Of a DNA stretch of 64,000 nt, positions 54,855-63,575 are shown piece by piece. The translations under genes were made by a program, and so were the position numbers. Each line of letters begins with the position of its first letter. Positions within the stretch are counted from its first letter, which is position 1. A model generated the notes under the pieces. It was given only the letters and a program-made list of their open reading frames with translations. It was not told the origin of the DNA and ran no database searches. This DNA comes from Microbacterium lemovicicum (GTDB lineage: Bacteria; Actinomycetota; Actinomycetes; Actinomycetales; Microbacteriaceae), in the NCBI RefSeq assembly GCF_003991875.1, contig NZ_CP031423.1:1922001-1986000 (forward strand). The letters are read 5' to 3'.

Positions 54855-56486
54855 TTACTCGGACTTGGTGATCTCGTAGTACAGCGGGACGGAGTTCCAG
54901 CCGAACTGGACGTTCTGCACGCCCTCGCCGTAGCCGCCGCTGACGTTGGAGTACCACAGCGGGATGACGGGCAGGTCCTGGAGGAGGATCTCCTGGGCCT
55001 TGACGTACTCGGCGTTGGCCGCCTCGGTGTTCTCTGCGGCCGCGCCGTCGGCGAGGAGCGCATCGAACTCGGGGTTGGTGTAGTCACCGTCGTTCGAGCT
55101 CGCGCCCGTCACGTACAGCGGTGCCAGGAAGTTGTACAGACCGGGGTAGTCGGCCTGCCATCCCGTGCGGAACGCCGTCGTGATGGTGCGGTTGGTGACC
55201 TCGGTGCGCAGCGACGCGAAGTCGACGTACGGTGCGCCCGACGCGTCGATGCCGAGCGTGTTCTTGATCGAGTTGCTCACCGCGTCGACCCAGGTCTGGT
55301 GGCCGCCGTCGGAGTTGTACGCGATCTGGAACGTGCCGTCCCAGGGCGAGATGGCGTCGGCTTCCGCCCACAGCTTCTTCGCCTCGTCCGGGTTGTAGTC
55401 CAGCACCTCGGCGCCGGTCAGGGAGTCGGACCAGCCGTCGATGACCGGCGACGTGAAGTCGCTCGCCGGCGTGCGGGTGTCGTTGAAGACGGTCTTGGTG
55501 ATCTCCGGCCGGTTGATCGACATCGAGATCGCCTGGCGACGCAGCGTGCCCTCTTCGCCCGAGAAGTGCGCGAAGGACTCCGGGATGGTGAAGGACTGGA
55601 AGATGGCGGCGGGCTGATTGACCGCGCGGTCACCGAGGTCGGACTGATAGGTCGCGAGCGCTGCCGGCGGAACACCGTCGATCACGTCGACGTTGCCGCC
55701 GAGGAGGTCGGCGTAGGACGCGTCCTGCGTGGCGTAGAAGACGATGGTCAGGCCACCGTTCTGCACCGTGCGACCGCCCTGGTAGTCGTCGTTCTTGACC
55801 AGCGTGATCTGCACGTCGTGCTCCCACGCGCTGTCGCTGGACAGCTTGTAGGGGCCGTTGCCGATCGGCGCCTCGCCGAACGCCTCCATGTCGTCGAACG
55901 CGACGTCAGGGAGCGGGAAGTACGCCGAGTAGCCGAGGCGCAGCGCGAAGTCGGCGGCGACGGGAGAGCTCAGCGCGATGGTGAACGTGTAGTCGTCGAC
56001 CTCGGCCAGGCCGGTGAGCTCCGAGTCGGACTCCTCGGAGAAGCCCTCGATGTCGGAGAACCAGGACTGGTTCAGCTGGGCGTTGGAGGCCTGAGCGCCG
56101 TAGTTCCAGGCCTTGATGAAGTTGCTGGCCTTGACCTCGGTGCCGTCCGTGAACTTCTGGCCCTGCTTGAGCTTCACGGTCAGGGTGGAGGAGTCGTCCA
56201 CCGTGATCGAGTCGGCCATCTCGTTGACGATCGCGCCGTCGCCGTCGTAGTAGGCGAGACCGGCGAAGATCGAGTCGAGGATCTTTCCGCCGCCCACCTC
56301 GTTGGTGTTCGTCGGGATGAGTCCGTTCTGGGGCTCGGAGCCGTTGACGCGGATGACGGCGGACGTGCTGCCGCCCTCCGCCGAGCCCGAGGTGGTGCCG
56401 CCGCCGCCGCCCGCGCAACCGGCGAGCGCGATGCTCCCGGCTGCGAGCAGCGCCACGCCCAGCAGGGCGATCTTATTGCGCTTCAA
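54855..56486 (-). CDS. Peptide ABC transporter substrate-binding lipoprotein (operon 2)
   Basis: 543 residues. TTG start at 56486: a perfect AGGAGG stands five bases before it, and the frame begins LKRNKIALLGV. Signal peptide with lipobox ALAGC (Cys24), then a Gly/Ser/Thr linker. The SBP_bac_5 domain is marked by TVKLKQGQKFTDGTEVKASN and FDALLADGAAAENTEAAN. First gene of operon 2 (SBP-dppB-dppC-dppDF), whereas in operon 1 the binding protein is last. A standard -35/-10 promoter lies 70-100 bases upstream. Confidence 0.94.
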   Translation of the reverse strand: MKRNKIALLGVALLAAGSIALAGCAGGGGGTTSGSAEGGSTSAVIRVNGSEPQNGLIPTNTNEVGGGKILDSIFAGLAYYDGDGAIVNEMADSITVDDSSTLTVKLKQGQKFTDGTEVKASNFIKAWNYGAQASNAQLNQSWFSDIEGFSEESDSELTGLAEVDDYTFTIALSSPVAADFALRLGYSAYFPLPDVAFDDMEAFGEAPIGNGPYKLSSDSAWEHDVQITLVKNDDYQGGRTVQNGGLTIVFYATQDASYADLLGGNVDVIDGVPPAALATYQSDLGDRAVNQPAAIFQSFTIPESFAHFSGEEGTLRRQAISMSINRPEITKTVFNDTRTPASDFTSPVIDGWSDSLTGAEVLDYNPDEAKKLWAEADAISPWDGTFQIAYNSDGGHQTWVDAVSNSIKNTLGIDASGAPYVDFASLRTEVTNRTITTAFRTGWQADYPGLYNFLAPLYVTGASSNDGDYTNPEFDALLADGAAAENTEAANAEYVKAQEILLQDLPVIPLWYSNVSGGYGEGVQNVQFGWNSVPLYYEITKSE

Positions 56487-56554
56487 GGAATCCTCCTGTG
56501 CAGGGATGATGCGCACACAGCAATGCCAAAGCATGCTGGGGCGCGGATACGAGA

Positions 56555-56583
56555 ACACTAGGTAAACGGTTCGCGATGGTCAA
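56555..56583 (-). promoter_or_regulatory. Predicted promoter of peptide-transporter operon 2
   Basis: Minus-strand -35 TTGACC (56578-56583), 17-base spacer, -10 TAGTGT (56555-56560); the best sigma70-like match in the window. The leader to the TTG start is about 62 bases. Confidence 0.65.
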
Positions 56584-56623
56584 AACGATCCGGGAAAACG
56601 TTACAAACCCTTAACTCGAATTC

Positions 56624-57508
56624 ATGGAGATGTGGCAATCTGACAACATGTCGCTCGATCGACCCCGGAATGAGGGGCAGGATGCCGCGGCTGACGCCCC
56701 GTGGGGACAGGCTGCCCGCACCCGCCGCTGGTGGGAGATGGGCCTGGTCCTCGCGGTCACGGTGGGGCAGTCCGCGCTCTACTCGGTGCTCACGCTCGTG
56801 CGCAGACTGCTCGCGCCGGCTCCCCTCGGTCAGCAGACCACTCAGCTGAACCCGTCGCAGGACACCGCCGCTCTGTGGGACGTCCTCTACCGGACACTGG
56901 CCGTCTTCTTCGACCTCGCCCTGGTCGCCCTCGTGGTCTATCTGCTGTGGGAGCCCGGGAAGAGCGCGCTCCGGCGGATCGGGCTGGACTTCCGGAGGTT
57001 CGGCGGCGACGTGGGGCGCGGCATCCTGCTGCTCGCGGTCATCGGCATCCCCGGACTCGGTCTCTACGCCGTCGGCCGTGCGCTCGGCATCACGGTGCAG
57101 GTGCAGGCCTCGGGGCTCGACTCCGCGTGGTGGACGGTGCCGCTGCTGGTGCTCTCGGCCCTGCGGGCGGGGCTGACCGAGGAGGTCGTCTTCATCGGCT
57201 ACCTCTTCGACCGGCTGCGCCGGCAGGGCTGGGGCTGGTGGACGATCATCCTGTCGACGGCCGCGCTGCGGGCGGCGTACCACGCCTACCAGGGCATCGG
57301 TCCGATCATCGGCAACTTCGTGATGGGCGTCGTCTTCGGCTGGTGCTACCGCCGCTGGGGACGCGTCATGCCGCTCGTCGTCGCCCACACCCTCATCGAC
57401 ATCATCGCCTTCGTGGGCTATCCCCTGGCGGTCGGCCTGTGGCCGGGGCTGTTCGGTCCGGTGCCGATGCCGACCGGCACGCCGACCCCGACCCCGTCGG
57501 CCGGCTGA
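56624..57508 (+). CDS. CPBP-family intramembrane metalloprotease
   Basis: 294 residues with about eight helices. CPBP/Abi motifs: TEEVVFIGYLFDR (Glu pair and Arg), AAYHAYQGIGPIIGNFVMG (His and Asn) and HTLID (last His). Members cleave within or near membranes, in prenyl-protein-like processing or bacteriocin immunity. The C-terminus is a Pro/Thr tail. ATG 56624 is used; ATG 56648 would remove eight residues, and neither has a clear ribosome site. TTAACT lies seven bases before 56624. The palindromic repeat copy A begins 15 bases after the stop. Confidence 0.85.
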   Translation: MEMWQSDNMSLDRPRNEGQDAAADAPWGQAARTRRWWEMGLVLAVTVGQSALYSVLTLVRRLLAPAPLGQQTTQLNPSQDTAALWDVLYRTLAVFFDLALVALVVYLLWEPGKSALRRIGLDFRRFGGDVGRGILLLAVIGIPGLGLYAVGRALGITVQVQASGLDSAWWTVPLLVLSALRAGLTEEVVFIGYLFDRLRRQGWGWWTIILSTAALRAAYHAYQGIGPIIGNFVMGVVFGWCYRRWGRVMPLVVAHTLIDIIAFVGYPLAVGLWPGLFGPVPMPTGTPTPTPSAG

Positions 57509-57522
57509 CCCGCGTCCTGCTT

Positions 57523-57604
57523 CCTTCCGCGAGACTGCAGCCGGCCGACGAGACGTAGGGGTTTCCCCTGCGTCTCGCGCGTCCGGTGCAGTCTCGGTGG
57601 AAGG
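57523..57604. repeat. GAGAC palindromic repeat, copy A
   Basis: A 65-bp core (57531-57595) with 31-base arms, a TTT loop and GAGAC at both ends. Inner arms repeat the motif (CGAGACGTAGGGG / CCCCTGCGTCTCG). The symmetry continues outward as CCTTCC and GGAAGG, for 82 bp in all. It shares 51 of 65 core positions with copy B (hand alignment). It sits between the CPBP protease gene and the nuclease-like gene. Confidence 0.85.
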
Positions 57605-57709
57605 TGAGTGGATGCCGGGGGCTCCTGCACAGGCGAGCGTGCGGGTGGGCGCAGCCCAGGTGGAACGAGTCCCGGGCACGCGTGGACGGGATGGCACGAT
57701 GCTTCGAGC

Positions 57710-58708
57710 ATGACTCTCAGCGTGCAGACCTCGTCGCCCGTCGGCGAGACGCGGTCGCCTCTTCCGCTTCTGCTCTCATCGTCGGTCTCGCACGCCGAGC
57801 GGTCGGTGGACGCAGGCCTTCTCGTGCGCGTACGCCGCGGGGTACTGGCGTCGGCCGCGCTCTGGGGCGATCTCAGTCCGTGGGAACGCTACGCGGCACG
57901 GGTGCACGCGGCGGTGCTGACCAACCCGGGCTGCGTGTTCAGCCACGAGTCCGCCGCCGTCCTTCTCGGGCTGCCGATCATCGGCGAGCCGCGCGACGTG
58001 CACGTCCTCGACGGATCGTCTGCGACGTCGCGACTCACGGGTGGCATCCGCCTGCACACGACGGCGGGCGATCGCGGGATCGTGGACGTCGGCGGCATCC
58101 TGGTCACATCGGTGCTCGCCACGACGATCGATCTCGCGCGCTCGCGGCACTGTGCGTGGGGACTGGCGGTGTCGGATGCCGCGCTCCGCCTCGACGACAC
58201 GCTGACGGTCGAGGCTCTCGTCGCGCACAACGAGAGCCGCCTCGGCAGCCGCGGGCGGCGGCGCGCACGGTGGGCGCTCCACCGTGCCTCTCCGCTGGCG
58301 GAGACGACCCTCGAGTCACTCAGTCGCGCGGCGATCGAGTGGCTCGGATTCGAGGAACCGGAGCTCCAGAAGTGGTTCGACGGCGACCGGGTCGACATGT
58401 GGTGGGCGGGGAGTCGCATCATCGGCGAGTCGGACGGGGACGTGAAGTACGACGGATCACGACAAGACCCTGTGGTCGCCATCCGTAGGGAGAAGGAGCG
58501 GGATCGACGGCTGGCGGGAGTGTCAGACGGACTCGCGCACTGGGGCTGGGCTGACGTCGCGCGCATCGATCCGCTGCGATCTGCGCTGCGCAACGCGGGT
58601 CTGAGTCCTGTGGCGCCCGAGTCCTCTCCCGAGCTGTACTCGCTGAGTGCGCTGATGGCCCCGCGGCGCCGCCGCGGCGGCGAGACTGCACCTGGCCGGC
58701 GAGACTGA
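57710..58708 (+). CDS. Putative PD-(D/E)xK-fold protein with AbiEi-type N-terminus (DUF559-like)
   Basis: 332 residues. The N-terminal half resembles the AbiEi-antitoxin-like winged-helix region common in actinobacteria (VRVRRGVLASA, FSHESAAVLLGLPI). The C-terminal half carries restriction-endonuclease-like residues: Asp229 in RVDMWW, Glu240, Asp242 and Lys246 in ESDGDVKYDG, then an Arg/Lys/Glu helix. No toxin partner is next to it. GATGCT lies six bases before the ATG at 57710, a near-match to the leaderless pattern. It is bracketed by palindromic repeats A and B, and its last eight codons and stop lie inside copy B. Confidence 0.7.
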   Translation: MTLSVQTSSPVGETRSPLPLLLSSSVSHAERSVDAGLLVRVRRGVLASAALWGDLSPWERYAARVHAAVLTNPGCVFSHESAAVLLGLPIIGEPRDVHVLDGSSATSRLTGGIRLHTTAGDRGIVDVGGILVTSVLATTIDLARSRHCAWGLAVSDAALRLDDTLTVEALVAHNESRLGSRGRRRARWALHRASPLAETTLESLSRAAIEWLGFEEPELQKWFDGDRVDMWWAGSRIIGESDGDVKYDGSRQDPVVAIRREKERDRRLAGVSDGLAHWGWADVARIDPLRSALRNAGLSPVAPESSPELYSLSALMAPRRRRGGETAPGRRD

Positions 58709-58746
58709 GGGAAATCCCCTCTGTCTCGCCGCGCCGGTGCAGTCTC
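58682..58746. repeat. GAGAC palindromic repeat, copy B
   Basis: 65-bp core with 30/31-base arms and an AAAT loop. The outer GAGACTGCACC and inner GGCGAGAC blocks pair exactly; five bases between them do not. Same length as copy A, 1151 bp further on. It lies between the convergent nuclease-like gene and gcvP, so it may also serve as a terminator. Confidence 0.85.
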
Positions 58747-58747
58747 A

Positions 58748-58800
58748 CGGGAAGGCCCGGAAGACCCCGGAAGGCCCGGGAAGGCCCGGGACGGCCGGGA
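58748..58800. repeat. Degenerate 10-bp tandem repeat
   Basis: About five imperfect copies of GGAAGGCCCG, directly abutting palindromic repeat B and ending 21 bases before the gcvP stop. Confidence 0.6.
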
Positions 58801-58820
58801 CGAGCGCGTCGGCTCGCGTC

Positions 58821-61745
58821 TCAGGCGAAGGCTTCGATCGGCGGGCACGCGCACACGAGATTGCGATCGCCGTAGGCCTGATCGATGCGCCGCACCGGCG
58901 GCCAGTACTTCGTGCGGATGAGCGCCCGCACCGGGTAGACCGCGGTCTCGCGGGAGTACGGGTGCTCCCACTCCTCGACCACCACGGCCTCGGCGGTGTG
59001 CGGCGCGTTGACGAGCGGGTTGTCGTCGGCGGGCCACTCCCCCGCGCCGACCGCGATGGCCTCGGCCTTGATCGCGATCATGGCCTCGACGAAGCGGTCG
59101 AGCTCGGCGAGGTCCTCCGACTCGGTGGGCTCCACCATGAGGGTGCCCGCCACGGGGAACGACATCGTCGGTGCGTGGAAGCCGTAGTCGATGAGGCGCT
59201 TGGCCACGTCGTCCACGGTCACACCGGTCTCCTCGCGGAGCGGACGCAGATCGAGGATGCACTCGTGCGCCACGAGCCCCGACTCCCCCGTGTAGAGCAC
59301 CGGGAAGTGGCGGCGCAGGCGGGCCGCGACGTAGTTGGCCGACAGCACGGCGGCGGCCGTGGCATCCCTCAGTCCGTCTCCGCCCATCATGCGCACGTAC
59401 GCCCACGAGATGGGGAGGATGCCGGCCGAGCCGTACGGCGCCGCCGAGATCGCGCCGCCCTCGAACGTGTAGCCGCCGGCGTGGTCGTCGCGCTGCGCGA
59501 ACGGGTGCGACGGCAGGTGCGGCGCGAGATGCGCCTTGGCCGCCACCGGGCCGACGCCGGGTCCGCCGCCGCCGTGCGGGATGGCGAACGTCTTGTGCAG
59601 GTTGAGGTGCGACACATCGCCGCCGAGGTCGCCGAAGCGGGCGTAGCCCAGCAGCGCGTTGAGGTTCGCACCGTCGACGTAGACCTGCCCGCCGGCGTCG
59701 TGGACGGCCTGCGTGATCTCGAGCACGTCGTGCTCGTACACGCCGTGCGTGGACGGGTAGGTGATCATGAGCGCCGCGAGCGTGTCGGCATGCGCGGCGA
59801 TCTTCGCCCGCAGGTCGTCGAGGTCGACGTTGCCGGCCTCGTCGCACGCCACCACGACCACCTTCATGCCGGCGAGCACGGCCGAGGCGGCGTTCGTGCC
59901 GTGGGCCGAGGACGGGATGAGGCAGACGGTGCGCTCGAGGTCGCCGTTGGCGCGGTGGTAGCCGCGGATCGCGAGGAGCCCGGCGAGCTCCCCCTGCGAG
60001 CCGGCGTTCGGCTGCAGCGACACCGTGTCGTAGCCGGTGACCTCCGCGAGCCACGTCTCGAGCTGCTCGATCATGGCGAGATAGCCGATCACGTCGTCCG
60101 CCGGGGCGAACGGGTGCACACGCGAGAACTCCGGCCACGAGACGGCGGCCATCTCGGTGGCGGCGTTGAGCTTCATGGTGCACGAGCCGAGCGGGATCAT
60201 GCCCCTGTCGAGCGCGTAGTCGCGGTCGGCCAGAGCCTTGAGGTAGCGCATCATCGCCGTCTCGCTGCGGTGCATGCGGAAGACGGGGTGCTGGAGGTAC
60301 TCGTCCTGACGGTGGAGGTCGGCAGGGACGGATGCCAGGGGCACGGCTCCCTCGGGATCCACCGGCGCCCCGTCGTCCGGCAGGCCGAAGGCCGTCGCCA
60401 CGGCGGCCAGGTCGGCGGCGGTCGTCGTCTCGTCGACCGAGACGCCGACCGTGGCGTCGTCGACCCGGAGCAGCTGGTAGCCGAGAGCGCGCGCGCGCTC
60501 GATCACGCGGTCGGCGGTGCCGGGGACGACCACCCGCAGCGTGTCGAAGAACGCGTCGGACACCAGCGTGAGGCCGTAGCCGCGCAGCTGCGCGGCGAGG
60601 GTCTCGGTCTTGGTGGCGACGTCCTCGGCGATCGCGCGGAGTCCGTCGGGCCCGTGGTAAACGGCGTACATCGCGGCCATGACGGCCAGCAGCACCTGCG
60701 CGGTGCAGATGTTGGACGTCGCCTTCTCACGTCGGATGTGCTGCTCGCGCGTCTGGAGCGACAGGCGGTACGCGGAGTGGCCGACGGCGTCCTGCGAGAC
60801 GCCCACGAGGCGGCCCGGGAGCTGTCGTTCGAGTCCGGCGCGCACGGCCATGTAGCCGGCGTGGGGTCCGCCGAAGCCGAGGGGGACGCCGAAGCGCTGC
60901 GTCGTGCCCACCGCGACGTCGGCCCCGAAGGAGCCGGGCGAGCGCAGGAGGGTGAGGGCGAGCAGGTCGGCCGCGGCGACGACGAGTCCGCCCGCGGAGT
61001 GCACCGCGGCGACGACGTCGGAGGGGTCCCACACGCGCCCCGAGGCGCCGGGGTACTGGACGAAGGCGCCGAAGGCGTCGGGAAGCGTCGCGGGCGTCTC
61101 GTCCCGGTGCGCTGGCTCGACGCCCGGCTGGCGGGCGAAGTCGACCACCTGCAGCTCGATCCCGAGCGCGGCGGCGCGGTGCTCGAGCAGCGCGCGGGTC
61201 TGCGGGAGGGCGTCGGCGTCCACGAGGAAGACGTCGGACGTCGACTTCGAGGCACGGCGGGCCACCAGCATCCCCTCCACGACCGCGGTCGACTCGTCGA
61301 GCATCGACGCGTTCGCGGTGGCGAGTCCCGTGAGGTCGGTCACCATCGTCTGGAAGTTGATGAGCGCCTCGAGCCGGCCCTGCGAGATCTCGGGCTGGTA
61401 CGGCGTGTAGGCCGTGTACCAGGAGGGGTTCTCCAGCACGTTGCGCGCGATGACGGACGGGGTGAACGTGTCGTAGTAGCCCAGCCCGATCATCGGGCGG
61501 GCCGTGCGGTTCTGCGAGGCGAGCTCGCGCAGCTCCGCCAGCGCCTCGGCCTCCGTGGCCGCGGCGGGGATGTCGCTCGTGGCGCGAGGGTCGACGTGGA
61601 TGGATGCCGGCACGGCGGCCTTCACGAGCTCGTCGACGCTGGCGTAGCCGACCGCTGCGAGCATGGTGGCCTGGGCCGCGGCATCCGTCCCGATGTGACG
61701 CGCGGTGAACCCGGCGACGGTCGGGGGCACGGGGGCGGCGCTCAC
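58821..61745 (-). CDS. gcvP: Glycine dehydrogenase (decarboxylating), P-protein
   Basis: 974 residues, the fused single-chain P-protein. The PLP lysine is in [33 protein letters not shown] and [18 protein letters not shown] mark the C- and N-terminal halves. It decarboxylates glycine and passes the aminomethyl group to lipoyl-GcvH. GTG at 61745 overlaps the gcvH stop (GTGA). Last gene of the glycine-induced operon; transcription probably ends in the palindromic repeat beyond 58821. Confidence 0.97.
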   Translation of the reverse strand: MSAAPVPPTVAGFTARHIGTDAAAQATMLAAVGYASVDELVKAAVPASIHVDPRATSDIPAAATEAEALAELRELASQNRTARPMIGLGYYDTFTPSVIARNVLENPSWYTAYTPYQPEISQGRLEALINFQTMVTDLTGLATANASMLDESTAVVEGMLVARRASKSTSDVFLVDADALPQTRALLEHRAAALGIELQVVDFARQPGVEPAHRDETPATLPDAFGAFVQYPGASGRVWDPSDVVAAVHSAGGLVVAAADLLALTLLRSPGSFGADVAVGTTQRFGVPLGFGGPHAGYMAVRAGLERQLPGRLVGVSQDAVGHSAYRLSLQTREQHIRREKATSNICTAQVLLAVMAAMYAVYHGPDGLRAIAEDVATKTETLAAQLRGYGLTLVSDAFFDTLRVVVPGTADRVIERARALGYQLLRVDDATVGVSVDETTTAADLAAVATAFGLPDDGAPVDPEGAVPLASVPADLHRQDEYLQHPVFRMHRSETAMMRYLKALADRDYALDRGMIPLGSCTMKLNAATEMAAVSWPEFSRVHPFAPADDVIGYLAMIEQLETWLAEVTGYDTVSLQPNAGSQGELAGLLAIRGYHRANGDLERTVCLIPSSAHGTNAASAVLAGMKVVVVACDEAGNVDLDDLRAKIAAHADTLAALMITYPSTHGVYEHDVLEITQAVHDAGGQVYVDGANLNALLGYARFGDLGGDVSHLNLHKTFAIPHGGGGPGVGPVAAKAHLAPHLPSHPFAQRDDHAGGYTFEGGAISAAPYGSAGILPISWAYVRMMGGDGLRDATAAAVLSANYVAARLRRHFPVLYTGESGLVAHECILDLRPLREETGVTVDDVAKRLIDYGFHAPTMSFPVAGTLMVEPTESEDLAELDRFVEAMIAIKAEAIAVGAGEWPADDNPLVNAPHTAEAVVVEEWEHPYSRETAVYPVRALIRTKYWPPVRRIDQAYGDRNLVCACPPIEAFA

Positions 61746-62125
61746 GCCTCGCCACCCGTGAGAGCGAGGTAGGCGTCGCGGTCGAGGAGGCCCTCGGTCG
61801 AGGCGGCGTCGACGCGCAGCTTGATGAGCCAGCCGGCGCCGAACGGGTCGGAGTTGATGAGCGAGGGGTCGTCGACGACGTCCTGGTTGGCCTCGACGAC
61901 CTCTCCGCTCAGCGGCGCGTAGAGCTCGCCCACCGACTTGGTCGACTCGATCTCGCCGACGACGGTCGCGCCGCCGACGCTCGAGCCGGCGTCGGGCAGG
62001 TCGACGAAGACGACGTCGCCGAGCTTCTCCGCGGCGTAGTCGGTGATGCCGACCGTCGCGATGTCGCCGTCGAACGAGATCCACTCGTGGTCGGACGTGT
62101 AGGACAGGGCGGTGAGATCGGTCAT
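61742..62125 (-). CDS. gcvH: Glycine cleavage system H protein
   Basis: 127 residues. Lipoylation site Lys63 in [20 protein letters not shown]. Shuttles the aminomethyl group between P, T and L proteins. ATG at 62125 overlaps the gcvT stop (ATGA). The lipoamide dehydrogenase gene is not in the window. Confidence 0.97.
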   Translation of the reverse strand: MTDLTALSYTSDHEWISFDGDIATVGITDYAAEKLGDVVFVDLPDAGSSVGGATVVGEIESTKSVGELYAPLSGEVVEANQDVVDDPSLINSDPFGAGWLIKLRVDAASTEGLLDRDAYLALTGGEA

Positions 62126-63276
62126 TTCGCGTTCCTCTGGTGGACGGGCCTCGTGTAGAAGGGCAGGGCGGTCACGGTCGCGGGGATCCGCGTGCCGCGC
62201 ACATCGATGGTCAGGGCGGCGCCGGGGGCGGCGACGCGCGGTGAGACGAGGGCCATCGCGATCGGATGGCCGAGGGTGGGGCTGAGCGCGCCGCTGGTGA
62301 TGACGCCGACGCGCTCGTCGCCGTCGAAGACCTCATAGCCGGCGCGGCCGGCGCGACGCCCCTCCGACACGAGCCCGACGAGCACGGGGGCATCGTCCTC
62401 GAGGGGTGCGGCGACGCCGTCCTTGCCGACGAAGTCGTCCTTGTCGGCGGCGACCGCGCGAGCGAGCCCCGCCTGCGCGGGAAGCACGTCCAGGCCCAGC
62501 TCGTGTCCGTAGAGCGGCATCCCCGCCTCGAGCCGCAGGGTGTCGCGGGCGGCGAGCCCCGCCGGCACGAGGCCGAGAGGCTCACCGGCGCGCAGCAGGG
62601 CGTCCCAGAGCGCGGGCGCCTGGTCCCACGGCACGAAGACCTCGAACCCGTCCTCGCCCGTGTAGCCGGTGCGCCCGAGGTCGATGTCGACCGCCGCCCC
62701 GCCCTCGGGCGTGAAGCGGGCGTGGCTCATGCGGTAGTACCGCAGATCGGCCAGCGGAGTGGAGTATCCGGAGATCTCGGATGCGGCGCCCAGCACCTCC
62801 GCGGCGATCGGCCCCTGCACGGCGACGAGCGCGACGGCGTCGGTGTGATCGGCGACGTCGACATCGCGCCCTCCCGCGCGCCGGCGCAGGGCCGCGCGGA
62901 CGGCGTCGCGGTTGCCCGCGTTCGCCACGACCAGGAAGCTGTGCGCGCCGCGGCGGTAGACGATGACGTCGTCGATGATGCCGCCGCGCTCGTCGAGGAC
63001 GAGCGAGTACTTGGCGCGGTCGTCGGCGATGTCGGACAGGCGTCCGGCGAGGGCGTAGTCGAGGAAGGACCCCGCGTCGGGGCCGTCGACCTCGAACTCC
63101 GCCATGTGCGAGATGTCGAAGAGGCCGGCCGCGCGACGCACGGCGTGGTGCTCGGCCAGGTCGGAGGTGTAGCGGACCGGCATCTCCCAGCCGCCGAAAT
63201 CGGTGAAGGACGCACCGAGCGCCTCGTGTCGATCGCGCAGCGACGTCGTGCGCGGTGCAGGGCGGGGGTCTGTCAT
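62122..63276 (-). CDS. gcvT: Glycine cleavage system aminomethyltransferase, T protein
   Basis: 384 residues. [33 protein letters not shown] and [20 protein letters not shown] are GcvT signatures. It transfers the methylene group to tetrahydrofolate and releases ammonia. ATG 63276 has GGGAGAA upstream, which can be masked by a complementary segment below the riboswitch; a frame extension ten codons upstream is rejected on that basis. First gene of gcvT-gcvH-gcvP. Confidence 0.97.
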   Translation of the reverse strand: MTDPRPAPRTTSLRDRHEALGASFTDFGGWEMPVRYTSDLAEHHAVRRAAGLFDISHMAEFEVDGPDAGSFLDYALAGRLSDIADDRAKYSLVLDERGGIIDDVIVYRRGAHSFLVVANAGNRDAVRAALRRRAGGRDVDVADHTDAVALVAVQGPIAAEVLGAASEISGYSTPLADLRYYRMSHARFTPEGGAAVDIDLGRTGYTGEDGFEVFVPWDQAPALWDALLRAGEPLGLVPAGLAARDTLRLEAGMPLYGHELGLDVLPAQAGLARAVAADKDDFVGKDGVAAPLEDDAPVLVGLVSEGRRAGRAGYEVFDGDERVGVITSGALSPTLGHPIAMALVSPRVAAPGAALTIDVRGTRIPATVTALPFYTRPVHQRNAK

Positions 63277-63326
63277 GAGTTCTCCCGGTACGGGGCGGGG
63301 CGGCACCGGACGGTGCCTGAGAACTC
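63277..63326 (-). promoter_or_regulatory. Putative Shine-Dalgarno-sequestering stem of the glycine riboswitch
   Basis: GAGTTCTC (63319-63326) is perfectly complementary to GAGAACTC (63277-63284), which contains the gcvT ribosome site and abuts the ATG. Between them lies another hairpin, GGCACCG/CGGTGCC (63302-63317). This looks like a translational expression platform. Confidence 0.55.
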
Positions 63327-63515
63327 CCCCTCTGTCATGGGCCTGAGAGATTCCTCGCTCCTCCGTGAGGAGACGAGTTTCACCGTCGGCGGATGACGGG
63401 TGGACGCCATCGCTTTTCAGAGTGGCCCGATCGAGGCGGTACGAGTACCTGAGAGATTGGCGGGGAGGCTTGCTCCTTCGGTGCCCGGCGTCACGCGCCG
63501 AGGCTCTCCCGCATC
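63320..63515 (-). ncRNA. Tandem glycine riboswitch (gcvT motif)
   Basis: Reading the minus strand, aptamer 1 shows GCGGGAGAGCC, CACCGAAGGAGCAAGCC, AATCTCTCAGGTAC and GCCACTCTGAAAAGC. Aptamer 2 shows GACGGTGAAACTC, GGAGGAGCGAGG, AATCTCTCAGGCCC and ATGACAGAGG. The duplicated CTCTCAGG core and its position before gcvT identify it. Glycine binding should turn on the operon. Confidence 0.92.
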
Positions 63516-63546
63516 GATCATGGGGCCGATATGCGATTGTGCGGTC

Positions 63547-63552
63547 ACTCTA
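63547..63552 (-). promoter_or_regulatory. -10 element of the glycine cleavage operon promoter
   Basis: Minus-strand TAGAGT about 30 bases before the first aptamer. No clear -35. Confidence 0.5.
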
Positions 63553-63575
63553 GCAGTGCCGCTGCGCCGGCCGCC

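Noticed and set aside
56561..56610. LacI-like operator around AAAACGTTAC upstream of operon 2
   Set aside because: Only a short imperfect symmetry; the promoter hexamers explain most of the segment, and no LacI-family gene is in the window.
57710..58708. AbiEi/AbiEii toxin-antitoxin pair
   Set aside because: No AbiEii-type nucleotidyltransferase gene next to it; the next genes are gcvP and a CPBP protease.
58748..58800. Possible CRISPR array (short repeats near a nuclease-like gene)
   Set aside because: Units are 10 bp, degenerate and contiguous with no spacers; no cas genes.
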